This document shows, one piece after another, positions 31,850 through 39,925 of a DNA stretch of 64,000 bases (its first letter is position 1; each line of letters opens with the position of its first letter). This DNA is from Pseudomonas sp. JUb42 (GTDB lineage Bacteria; Pseudomonadota; Gammaproteobacteria; Pseudomonadales; Pseudomonadaceae): the NCBI RefSeq assembly GCF_024807945.1, contig NZ_JANUFD010000002.1, positions 62,001 to 126,000 on the forward strand. The letters run 5' to 3'. A program made the translations under genes and the position numbers. Below the pieces are notes generated by a model. The model was not told the origin of the DNA, searched no databases, and saw nothing but the letters and a program-made list of their open reading frames with translations.

Positions 31850-32092
31850 ATGCCTAAAATGACTCTCGAAGAATGGGCGGCAGAGCAGTACAAGACCCCG
31901 CCCAGCGCCGCCACGCTTCGTGCCTGGATCCGGGCCGGGCGAATCAACCCTACCCCGGTCAAACACGGCAACCGTTACTACGTCGAGCAGAACGCCAGCT
32001 ACCAAGAGCCCGAGGTGCTGGAACGAATCCCGAGGGGAAACAGCCTCATCAGCCGAATAGCGAGTGCACGCCATGGTTCCCAGGCCGCGTAA
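31850..32092 (+). CDS. xis: Excisionase (Xis)
   Basis: An 80-residue protein with a winged-helix MerR/Xis-like fold: MTLEEWAAEQY-KTPPSAATLRAWIRAGRI, then the wing PTPVKHGNRYYVEQNA. It overlaps the integrase gene by 20 bases, the usual arrangement, and directs Int towards excision. A GGAGGCAACC box precedes the ATG. Confidence 0.9.
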   Translation: MPKMTLEEWAAEQYKTPPSAATLRAWIRAGRINPTPVKHGNRYYVEQNASYQEPEVLERIPRGNSLISRIASARHGSQAA

Positions 32093-33176
32093 AACTGGAT
32101 CAAAAGACCTGCCGCCCAACCTCTATCGCAAAACCGACAAGCGCAATGGCAAGACCTACTACACCTACCGGGACCCGGTGAGCGGCCGCATGTTCGGCCT
32201 GGGACAAGACAAGGAAGCTGCGATCATCGAGGCGGTGGCTGCCAACCACGCTGAAGTCCTCAAACCAACGCTACGTGCCAGGCTGGCAGAGCCGCCGCAG
32301 GACAAGGGCAAAACCTTCAGCGAATGGCTTGTCGAGTACCGAGTGATTTATGCCGCCAAGGGCCTGGGCATCCACTCGATGAACCTCTACAAGAGCAGAA
32401 TTAAAGCGATCGAGGTAGCGCTCGGCGAGAAGTACCTGCGCGAGATCAGAACAATGGATGTGGCCACGTTCCTTTCGACATACACCAAGGCAGGTAAGGC
32501 GCCCATGTCGAGGGCCCTCCGGTCGATGTTGAGAGACGTTTTCGTTGAGGCCATCGCCGCCGGCTGGTGCGACCACAACCCAGTTGACGCTACCAAGGCG
32601 GCACGATCGAAGGTGAAGCGCAGTCGCCTAAGCCTGGAGCTGTGGAAGGCCGCTTACGAAGCCACAGACAGGCCATGGCTGAAGCGAGCAATGGAGCTCG
32701 CCTTGATCACCGGCCAGCGCCGGGACGATATCCGGTCGATGCTTTTCAAGGACGTGGAGGACGGTTTTCTGTATGTCATCCAATCGAAGACCGGGATGCG
32801 TCTTCGCCTGAGCACGTCGCTCAGGCTTGAGGCGATTGACCTGGACCTTGCGACCGTGATCAAGCGCTGCAGGGATAAGGTGCTTTCGAAGCACTTCATA
32901 CATCACTCCAAAACTGTAGCCGTGGCAAAAGCCGGTTCGCCCGTCAAACTGGACACGCTGACGCTACAGTTCGCCAAGGCCCGAGACGAGGGCGCTGCCG
33001 CACTTGGCATTGACCTCGGCGAACACCCTCCCAGCTTCCACGAAATGCGATCCCTGGCCGCAAGGCTTCATGCAGCCGAAGGCCGCGATGCGCAGAAGCT
33101 GCTGGGGCATCGAACGGCCGCCATGACCGAGATGTACAAGGACGGCCGAGGCACCGATTGGATTGATGTTGCCTGA
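32073..33176 (+). CDS. int: Tyrosine-recombinase integrase
   Basis: A 367-residue integrase. The ATG at 32073 (MVPRPRKTGSKDLPPNLYRK) begins an N-terminal arm-binding domain (YRKTDKRNGKTYYTYRDPVS) like lambda Int, then a core-binding SAM-like domain (FSEWLVEYRV...). Catalytic residues: Arg in GQRRDDIRSM, HEMRSLAARLH (HxxR), LLGHR, and Tyr in TEMYKDGRG. A GTG nine bases upstream is also possible. It is the last prophage gene; the attachment site follows within 100 bases. Confidence 0.95.
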   Translation: MVPRPRKTGSKDLPPNLYRKTDKRNGKTYYTYRDPVSGRMFGLGQDKEAAIIEAVAANHAEVLKPTLRARLAEPPQDKGKTFSEWLVEYRVIYAAKGLGIHSMNLYKSRIKAIEVALGEKYLREIRTMDVATFLSTYTKAGKAPMSRALRSMLRDVFVEAIAAGWCDHNPVDATKAARSKVKRSRLSLELWKAAYEATDRPWLKRAMELALITGQRRDDIRSMLFKDVEDGFLYVIQSKTGMRLRLSTSLRLEAIDLDLATVIKRCRDKVLSKHFIHHSKTVAVAKAGSPVKLDTLTLQFAKARDEGAAALGIDLGEHPPSFHEMRSLAARLHAAEGRDAQKLLGHRTAAMTEMYKDGRGTDWIDVA

Positions 33177-33282
33177 GCCTCGATGAGTTTCGGGGGAATA
33201 TTGGGGAGATATTGGAGAAGCTTTTCTCCCCTTATAATTCAATCGCTTACGCCATCGGCGCATTCTGTCCAGCAACAGCCCG
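33177..33282. other. Right attachment region (attR candidate) with integrase-proximal repeats
   Basis: Between the integrase stop and the interrupted host gene. It contains ATATTGG twice at an 11-base interval (33198-33204, 33209-33215), a possible Int arm-type pair, and a hairpin GGAGAA-GCTT-TTCTCC (33214-33229). The host reading frame is open from 33238 onward. The crossover point must lie between about 33177 and 33265, but the core cannot be identified without the left end. Confidence 0.6.
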
Positions 33283-34959
33283 ATGATTCTCGACCGCACC
33301 CTGCATATCGCCAACCGCAGGCTGACCATCTATCACTGGATCCTGCCGTTCCGCGACTCCCTGGGCGAGGTCAAGGGCATCATCGGAGGCTGGCTGGACA
33401 TCAGCGAGCGACGTCGCCTGCTGGAAGATCTGCGCGCCGCCAAAGACCAGGCCGACGATGCCAACCGGGCGAAAAGCACCTTCCTGGCAACCATGAGCCA
33501 TGAAATCCGCACCCCGATGAATGCCGTGATCGGCATGCTCGAACTGGCCCTTAAACGCGCCGACCAGGGTCATCTGGACCGTCCGGCGATCGAGGTGGCC
33601 TACAGTTCGGCCAAGGATCTGCTGGAGCTGATCGGCGACATTCTCGACATCGCCCGCATCGAGTCGGGACGACTGGCCCTGAGCCCCGAGCGAGCCAACC
33701 TGCATCAATTGGTGGAGTCGGTGGTACGGGTGTTCGAAGGCCTGGCGCGGCAAAAGAATCTGAGCCTGCAACTGGACCTGGACAACCGAATCAACGTCGA
33801 CGTACTGATCGATCCACTACGTTTCAAGCAGATCCTGTCCAACCTGATCAGCAACGCCATCAAGTTCACCGAACGCGGTCATGTGCGAGTCAGTCTGCAG
33901 ACCGACGCAGCACCGAACCCGCAGCAGCTTCACCTGCGTGTGTTGATTCAGGACAGCGGCATCGGTATCGGTGCCGCCGATCAGCAGCGCCTGTTCGAAC
34001 CTTTTGCCCAGGCCGACAACAGCGGCCAACTGGCCCGAACCGGCGCCGGGCTGGGTCTGGTGATCTGCCGCAGCCTGTGCGAGATGATGGGCGGCACTCT
34101 GAGCCTGAGCAGCGAACAGGGTATGGGTACCCAGGTGTCCATGGCGCTCGACCTGACGACCCTGGAGCCTCTCGACCCTGCGCACCTGCAACGCGATCCT
34201 CCGGCACACGCCAGCCCGCGTCTGAGCATCCTTGTAGTGGACGACCACCCGGCCAATCGCCTGCTGCTGTGTCAGCAACTGGAGTTTCTCGGCCATCATT
34301 GCGAAGCCGCGCAAAACGGCGCCATGGCGCTGCAGAGCTGGCTGGCAAAGTCCTTTGACGTGGTCATTGCCGACTGCAACATGCCGGTCATGAACGGCTA
34401 TGACCTGACGCGGGCGATCCGTCGGCACGAGCAGGAACAGCACATGCCCCGCAGCGCTGTGCTGGGTTTTACCGCCAACGCCCAATCAGAGGAGAAGCAG
34501 CGCTGCATGGATGCGGGCATGGACGATTGCCTGTTCAAACCCATCGGCCTGACTTCCCTGAGCGAGCGCCTGAGTGGTATTGCCCCGCAACAGACTGCCC
34601 CGCCATCCCCCGGTTATAGCCTGGACAGCGTGCGTAACCTGACCGGCGACCGCCCGGAGCTGATCCAGCGCCTGCTGGCGCAATTGATCAGCAGCAACCG
34701 GGAGGATCGGGAGGCACTGGCGGAACTGATCGTCAGCGATGATCGCGGTGGCCTGCGGGAAATCGCCCACAAGATTCGCGGCGCCGCACGTATCATCCGC
34801 GCCAGCGCGGTCATCGAAGCCTGTGAAGCGCTGGAGCGAGCCTGCAACGACCACGCCTCGATCAGCGAGCTCAAAGCCTGCCAGCAAGCGGTCGAGCGAG
34901 CCTTGGTCGAGCTGGAACAGGCATTGCAACTACAACAGACAGACACTCATCAACCTTAA
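33283..34959 (+). pseudogene. 3' part of a RocS2/BvgS-type hybrid sensor kinase, split by the prophage
   Basis: 558 codons from ATG 33283; the frame is open back to 33238 and encodes RRILSSNSP before the ATG, continuing the PAS-type sequence. Only the end of a PAS domain (IIGGWLDISERRRLLEDL), the histidine kinase (His73 in ATMSHEIRTPMN; N box NLISNAIKF; GIGIG and GAGLGLVI), the receiver (VVDDHPANR, ADCNMPVMNGYD, FKP) and the Hpt domain (IAHKIRGAARII) remain. The periplasmic binding domains, TM segment and most of the PAS are missing. In P. aeruginosa rocS2 (PA3044) lies two genes from yggL and dacB, so the gene is probably its equivalent. A truncated soluble kinase might still be made. Confidence 0.85.
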
Positions 34960-35031
34960 TGGCAGCCGAGCAGACGTTGCCCCGACTTAACTGGTAGACT
35001 GCGCCCCGAAATTACTTAAGAGGATCGCTTC

Positions 35032-35376
35032 ATGGCCACTAACCGCTCCCGTCGTCTGCGCAAAAAGCTCTGTGTGGACGAGTTCCAGGAATTGGGCTTT
35101 GAGCTGAACCTGGAATTCAAAGAGGACCTGGGTGACGAGGCAATCGATGCCTTCCTCGACGCTTTCCTGGCTGATGCCATGGACGCCAACGGTCTGGACT
35201 ATGTTGGCGGTGACGACTACGGTCTGGTCTGCCTGGCCAACCGCGGTTCCGTCAGCGAAGAGCAGCGCGCTACCGTTGAAGCCTGGCTCAAGGCTCGCAG
35301 CGAACTGACCAAGGTTGAAGTCAGCCCGCTGCTGGACGCCTGGTATCCGGAAAAGCCGATCAATCCGGCTGCCTGA
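35032..35376 (+). CDS. yggL: YggL family 50S-ribosome-binding protein
   Basis: A 114-residue protein of the YggL (DUF469) family: RSRRLRKKLCVDEFQELGFE at the start, acidic centre (FKEDLGDEAIDAFLDAF), and VEVSPLLDAWYPE at the end. The E. coli protein binds the large ribosomal subunit. AGAGGATCG precedes the ATG. A strong terminator follows, so it is a single-gene unit. Its position next to dacB matches other Pseudomonas. Confidence 0.93.
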   Translation: MATNRSRRLRKKLCVDEFQELGFELNLEFKEDLGDEAIDAFLDAFLADAMDANGLDYVGGDDYGLVCLANRGSVSEEQRATVEAWLKARSELTKVEVSPLLDAWYPEKPINPAA

Positions 35377-35400
35377 TAGCAACGCCGCTTGATTGCACGA

Positions 35401-35428
35401 AAAAGCCACCCCTCGGGGTGGCTTTTTT
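35401..35428 (+). terminator. Terminator of yggL
   Basis: GCCACCCC (35405-35412) pairs with GGGGTGGC (35415-35422), flanked by AAAA and six T. A classic intrinsic terminator 25 bases after the stop. Confidence 0.92.
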
Positions 35429-35466
35429 GCTTTCTGCACCCACCAAGCGCAGGGCCCGGCAAATCC

Positions 35467-35606
35467 GTAGGACCGGCTTTAGCCGGGAGCGCGCGCCCTC
35501 GCGCAATAAAACAGTGCCCCGTAGGAACGAGGTTAGCCCGCAAATGCCTTGACGGGGTGGACCTGACAGATCGCGTCGTTCAATTCGCGGGCAAGCCTCG
35601 CTCCAA
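35467..35606. repeat. Composite REP-type repeats between yggL and dacB
   Basis: Contains GTAGGACCGGCTTTAGCCGG, related to the 27-base arms at 54458-54547, and GTAGGAACGAGGTTAGCCCG facing GCGGGCAAGCCTCGCTCC, related to the repeat at 43118-43208. Together with the terminator it fills the 419-base gap before dacB. The last part of the gap (35607-35795) is AT-rich and probably holds the dacB promoter. Confidence 0.75.
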
Positions 35607-35795
35607 CACACAACAAAAAAATCCCGCCGGACGCTCGTAGTTAGGCACAAGTCACGTTGGCTTCGGGCATAATGCCGATCTATTCAATTGTCATTTTCAT
35701 TTGTTAGCAAAATTGCTTGTTTTACCGGCATTTACGTCGAGGGCACCTTTTCACGCCTTCTTCTTCACCCTTATTTTTGCTTTAGGGTTTTTTTG

Positions 35796-37265
35796 ATGAT
35801 CAAGTCTTTACGTCCACTATTGTTCGCCACCCTGTTCCTGCCCCTGACACTGCCTGCCTACGCTGCAACGATCAACACCGCCCTGCCCCCGAAGATCGAG
35901 CAGGCGCTCAAGGCGGCCAAGCTCAACGATAACGCCCTGTCCCTGGTAATGCTGCCGCTAAACGGCCCCGGCACGCCGACCGTGTTCAACGCCGACGTAT
36001 CGGTCAACCCGGCGTCGACCATGAAGCTGGTAACCACCTTCGCCGCCCTGGAAATGCTCGGCCCGACCCACCAGTGGAAAACCGAATTCCTCACCGACGG
36101 CACCCTGAGCAACGGCGTGCTGCGCGGTAATCTGTACCTCAAGGGCGGCGGCGATCCCAAGCTCAACATGGAAAAGCTCTGGCTGCTGATGCGTGACCTG
36201 CGCGCCAACGGCGTACAGCAGATCACCGGCGACCTGGTCCTGGATCGCAGCTTCTTCATCCAGCCGCAACTGCCGGAATTCAACGACGACGGCAACGACG
36301 AGAACAAGCCGTTCCTGGTCAAGCCGGACGCGCTGATGGTCAACCTCAAGGCTTTGCGCTTCGTTACCCGCAATGATGGCGGCAAGGTGATGATCTCGGT
36401 GGAGCCACCCATCGCCAGCATCCATGTGATCAACCAGGTCAAGCCCCTGGCCTCCAAGCAATGCGGCGATGACGTGCGCTACAGCCCGGCGCCACAGCCC
36501 GACGGCAGCGTGGCTGTAACGGTCAGCGGCCCCCTGGCCGACGGCTGCAGTTCCCAGACCTATCTGTCGCTGCTCGACCACCCGACCTACACCGCCGGGG
36601 CCGTGCGCGCTATCTGGCAGGAACTGGGCGGTACTATTCAAGGTACAGATCGCCAGGCCAATGTGCCGGACAGCGCCAAGGTAGTGGCCCGGGCGTTCTC
36701 CCCAGACCTGGCGGAAATCATCCGCGACATCAATAAATTCAGTAACAACACCATGGCTCAGCAGCTGTTCCTGAGCCTGGGCGAAGCCTTCCGCAATGAA
36801 GCCGATGGCGATGACGCCAAGGCCGCACAGCGCGTGGTACGCCAGTGGCTGGCGAAAAAAGGCATTACTGCACCGCATCTGGTCATGGAAAACGGCTCAG
36901 GCCTGTCCCGTGCCGAACGGGTCAGCGCCCGGGAAATGGCCGTCATGCTGCAGGCCGCCTGGAACAGCCCCTACGCCGCCGAATACATGAGCTCGCTGCC
37001 TATCGCCGGCATGGACGGGACCATGCGCAAGCGCCTCAAGCGCAGTCCTCTGCTGGGTGAAGCGCACATCAAGACCGGCACCCTGAACACCGTGCGCGCA
37101 ATCGCCGGTTTCAGTCGTGACAGCAATGGCAATACATGGGCCGTGGTCGCGATCCTCAACGATCCACGACCGTTCGGCCTGTCGTCGCTGCTCGATGAAG
37201 TGTTGCTGGAGTTGTATCGCCAACCCAAGCTGGGCAACGCCAGCGTGTCGATCCAGCAGCCCTGA
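35796..37265 (+). CDS. dacB: D-alanyl-D-alanine carboxypeptidase/endopeptidase PBP4
   Basis: A 489-residue periplasmic penicillin-binding protein. The ATG at 35796 starts a signal peptide (MIKSLRPLLFATLFLPLTLP, cleavage near AYA). Active-site motifs: SxxK as STMK (in NPASTMKLVTTF), SxN as SNNTMAQQL, and KTG in HIKTGTLN. The PBP4-specific insert follows the SxxK motif. It trims and opens peptidoglycan peptides; in Pseudomonas, loss of dacB induces AmpC beta-lactamase. The 3' end is 10 bases from the convergent diguanylate cyclase gene. Confidence 0.95.
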   Translation: MIKSLRPLLFATLFLPLTLPAYAATINTALPPKIEQALKAAKLNDNALSLVMLPLNGPGTPTVFNADVSVNPASTMKLVTTFAALEMLGPTHQWKTEFLTDGTLSNGVLRGNLYLKGGGDPKLNMEKLWLLMRDLRANGVQQITGDLVLDRSFFIQPQLPEFNDDGNDENKPFLVKPDALMVNLKALRFVTRNDGGKVMISVEPPIASIHVINQVKPLASKQCGDDVRYSPAPQPDGSVAVTVSGPLADGCSSQTYLSLLDHPTYTAGAVRAIWQELGGTIQGTDRQANVPDSAKVVARAFSPDLAEIIRDINKFSNNTMAQQLFLSLGEAFRNEADGDDAKAAQRVVRQWLAKKGITAPHLVMENGSGLSRAERVSAREMAVMLQAAWNSPYAAEYMSSLPIAGMDGTMRKRLKRSPLLGEAHIKTGTLNTVRAIAGFSRDSNGNTWAVVAILNDPRPFGLSSLLDEVLLELYRQPKLGNASVSIQQP

Positions 37266-37274
37266 TATCAGCCG

Positions 37275-39671
37275 TCAGGCGCGTTCCGGCTCGACCCGGT
37301 CGCGCCCGGCCTGCTTGGCCGCATAGACGCCCGAATCGGCGCGCAGCAGCATCGCGTCGCCGTCCTCCTTGTCGCGCCAGCCAGCAATACCGAAGCTGGC
37401 CGTAACCGGGCCGACGCCGTCGATCGGCTGATTGCGCAACGACTGCCATAACTGCAGGGCCAGCTCCTGTGCCTGCCAGGCGCTGGTGCCGGGGCACAGC
37501 ACCACGAACTCCTCCCCGCCCAGGCGACAAAACACGTCATTGCGGCGCAACCGCTGGCTGATGCGTTGGCAAATTGTCTGCAGGACCTTGTCGCCCATGC
37601 CGTGACCGTATTTGTCGTTGATCCGCTTGAAGTGATCAATATCCAGCATGATCACTGACATTTCCCCGCCATAACGCTCCAGTCGCGCTAATTCCGAGCG
37701 CAATCGATCCTGGAAGAAACGCCGGTTGTAGACGCCAGTCAGCACATCAGTCACTGACAGCGCCCGCAACTCTTCCTCGACCCGCTTGGTGTCGGAAATG
37801 TCCGAGAAGAAACCATGCCAGAGAATCGCGCCGTCGCTCTGCCGCTCAGGCGTCGCCTCGCCGCGTATCCAGCGCTGCCCCTGAACCGGCAACTCGACTC
37901 GATACTCTTCGTGCCACGGCGTGAGATGGTCAGCGGACTGACGAATTGAAGCCTTGACCCGACCGACATCAAGGGGATTGATCCGCGCCAGGATCACTCC
38001 GATATCGGCGCGCATGTCTTCCTCGGACAACTCAAACAGACTGCCCATGCCGACACTGGTGTAGGTGAACCCGGAGCGGCCATTGCTCTCAAGACGGTAT
38101 TGGTAAATGCCACCGGGGACATTGGCACTGAGTTTCTCAAGCAGTTGATCCCGCGCCGCCAACGCTTCATGGACGCGCTTGCGCTCAGTGACATCGATGC
38201 ACACGGCCAGATAGCCCACCCATTGCTCCTGCTCGTCGCGCACCGCTGTCACCAGCATATTGACCTGCAACGAGCTGCCGTCGCGGCGCACCAGGGTCCA
38301 CTCCTGGGACTCATGGCCATCCTCCTCGGCGGCTTCGACGAACAGCGCCTCAGCGGCGGAAATCAGCCGGCCGTAACGCTGGCTCATCTGTTCGCCATGG
38401 CGCTCCAGCTCGGCGCTCAGCTGGAAATCCTTCAATGAAAGCCGCCCCAGAACCTCCTCATCGCGATAGCCGAGCATTTTCTGTGCGCCGACGTTGAAGG
38501 TGGTGATGACGCCATTGAGGTCGGTAGCGATGACCGCCACTTCGGTTGCGGCGTTGAGCACGTTGCGCAATTGACCATGGGTGCCGCGCAGTTGCTGCTC
38601 ACGCATGCGCAGCTCTGCCGTGCGCTGATCGACCAGATACAAGGCCCGCTGGCGTTGGCTGACCAGGCTGTAGAGCAAGCCGCTGAGCAACAGACTCAGC
38701 ATTGCGCCGAGCATGATCACATCACCGGTGGACGACTCGTTGGCACTGAGAAAAGTGAGGGTAGGACGGATTTCCAGCAGGTAATCCCGATCCGCCATAC
38801 CCAGCAGCGAGCTGACCCGCAGCATCTCGCTCGCCGCATCGGAGGGCGACTGGTAGAGCAACTGCAAGTCTGCGGGAGCCGTCAGATCACGCAGACTCAC
38901 CGACAGGTTGTCCTGCACAGGCAGGCCTTCGGTCATCAATTGCTTGAGATTGATTGCGGCGATCAGATAGCCCAGTACATCGCGGGGCTGACCATCGGTC
39001 CTGGCGACGCTGGACTGCACCGGAGACACCAGTAGAACGCCATCGGCGCGGCCATCGTCGTGCCCGAGCAGCTCGGTGCGGGGGCTGGCAACCATGGTGC
39101 CCAATTGATAAGCGTGCTCAAGGGTTGCCTGACGCAAGGGTACGGAGAGCATGTCAAAGCCCGCCGGGGCCGCCGTACGCCCCATGGACTGCACAAACAG
39201 CAGGGGAAAATAGGTCTCGCGCTGACCTGCCTGGCGAAATCCGCCCTGCCCGTCCAGTTCAAGAATGCTGTAGTCGGCCCGCACATCCTCCCGCGCCTTG
39301 CTTTCGAAGGTCGCACGCTCAGCAGCCGTGACCCGAGGCGCCCAGGCGTAGGCCTCGGTGCTGATCAGCAGTGGCGTGGCAAAACCAGCGAACTCCCGGC
39401 GAGTGACCTCATCGGAATAGAGAAAGAAACGTCGCAGGCTGTCCAGACGACGGGCCTGATTGTCGAGGCGCTCCTGTATCCGACTGACCCGCTCCCCCGC
39501 CAGCAGATCGAAACGCTGGCGAAGCTGGCGTTGATAAAGTTCGGTGCTGGCCATGGCCAGCATCGCTGTAAGCATGGCCCCTATCAGAAAAGCGACGATC
39601 GCAACCATCCAGGCAGATGTTTGCTCACTGATAAAGCCGAGAATCTTGGGTCTGAACTGCTTGGAAGACAT
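37275..39671 (-). CDS. Membrane diguanylate cyclase (CHASE-PAS-PAS-GGDEF)
   Basis: A 798-residue protein. TM segments at about 20-42 and 320-338 flank a periplasmic CHASE domain (FAGFATPLLISTEAYAWAPR, FPLLFVQSMGR). Then two PAS domains (about 370-490 and 510-640) and a C-terminal GGDEF domain with RLGGEEFVVLCP, an active-type GGEEF; no EAL domain. It should make cyclic di-GMP in response to a periplasmic small-molecule signal. Convergent with dacB and separated from rlmL by a repeat. Confidence 0.93.
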   Translation of the reverse strand: MSSKQFRPKILGFISEQTSAWMVAIVAFLIGAMLTAMLAMASTELYQRQLRQRFDLLAGERVSRIQERLDNQARRLDSLRRFFLYSDEVTRREFAGFATPLLISTEAYAWAPRVTAAERATFESKAREDVRADYSILELDGQGGFRQAGQRETYFPLLFVQSMGRTAAPAGFDMLSVPLRQATLEHAYQLGTMVASPRTELLGHDDGRADGVLLVSPVQSSVARTDGQPRDVLGYLIAAINLKQLMTEGLPVQDNLSVSLRDLTAPADLQLLYQSPSDAASEMLRVSSLLGMADRDYLLEIRPTLTFLSANESSTGDVIMLGAMLSLLLSGLLYSLVSQRQRALYLVDQRTAELRMREQQLRGTHGQLRNVLNAATEVAVIATDLNGVITTFNVGAQKMLGYRDEEVLGRLSLKDFQLSAELERHGEQMSQRYGRLISAAEALFVEAAEEDGHESQEWTLVRRDGSSLQVNMLVTAVRDEQEQWVGYLAVCIDVTERKRVHEALAARDQLLEKLSANVPGGIYQYRLESNGRSGFTYTSVGMGSLFELSEEDMRADIGVILARINPLDVGRVKASIRQSADHLTPWHEEYRVELPVQGQRWIRGEATPERQSDGAILWHGFFSDISDTKRVEEELRALSVTDVLTGVYNRRFFQDRLRSELARLERYGGEMSVIMLDIDHFKRINDKYGHGMGDKVLQTICQRISQRLRRNDVFCRLGGEEFVVLCPGTSAWQAQELALQLWQSLRNQPIDGVGPVTASFGIAGWRDKEDGDAMLLRADSGVYAAKQAGRDRVEPERA

Positions 39672-39790
39672 ACGCAGAACTCACGACATCGGCAGGATAT
39701 GGCACACCCTCACTGTAGTTGGCTTGTAGCTATTCGCCACTAATCAGGGATGCGAAATATCTCGCCAATACCATGGGACTGCACAGTACT

Positions 39791-39881
39791 GTGGGAGCCG
39801 CCTTGGTGGCGATCGAGCGCAAAGCGCTCGCAATAGCGTCCGTGACTCGTCTACCACCATCGCCAGCAAGCCGGCTCCCAC
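39791..39881. repeat. REP-type inverted repeat
   Basis: GTGGGAGCC... at the left and ...GGCTCCCAC at the right enclose internal pairs (GGTGGCGAT/ATCGCCA type and GAGCGC-AAA-GCGCTC). It lies between the diguanylate cyclase start and the rlmL end. Confidence 0.75.
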
Positions 39882-39925
39882 ATACCCTCATTCCAACAGG
39901 GCCATTTGCAAAACCCGCTATCCGA

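Larger units (their letters stand above)
1..33250. mobile_element. Lambdoid prophage (right-hand part, continues left of window)
   Basis: About 33 kb of phage genes arranged as in lambdoid phages: integrase and excisionase at one end, a CI/Cro divergent switch, O/DnaC-like replication genes, NinB/NinG, holin-like genes, terminase, portal and capsid. The structural genes run off the left edge, so tail genes and one attachment site are not visible. The right boundary lies between the integrase stop (33176) and the first host codons of the interrupted sensor-kinase gene (33238-33283). Gene density is high, with many stop/start overlaps of 1-4 bases, as expected of an intact phage. No transposase or obvious frameshift is visible, so the visible part could be functional. 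The exact att core cannot be set from one end. Confidence 0.95.

Noticed and set aside
33177..33282. tRNA or tmRNA gene as the integration site
   Set aside because: No cloverleaf or T-loop sequence is present near the integrase; the flanking sequence is coding sequence of the sensor kinase.
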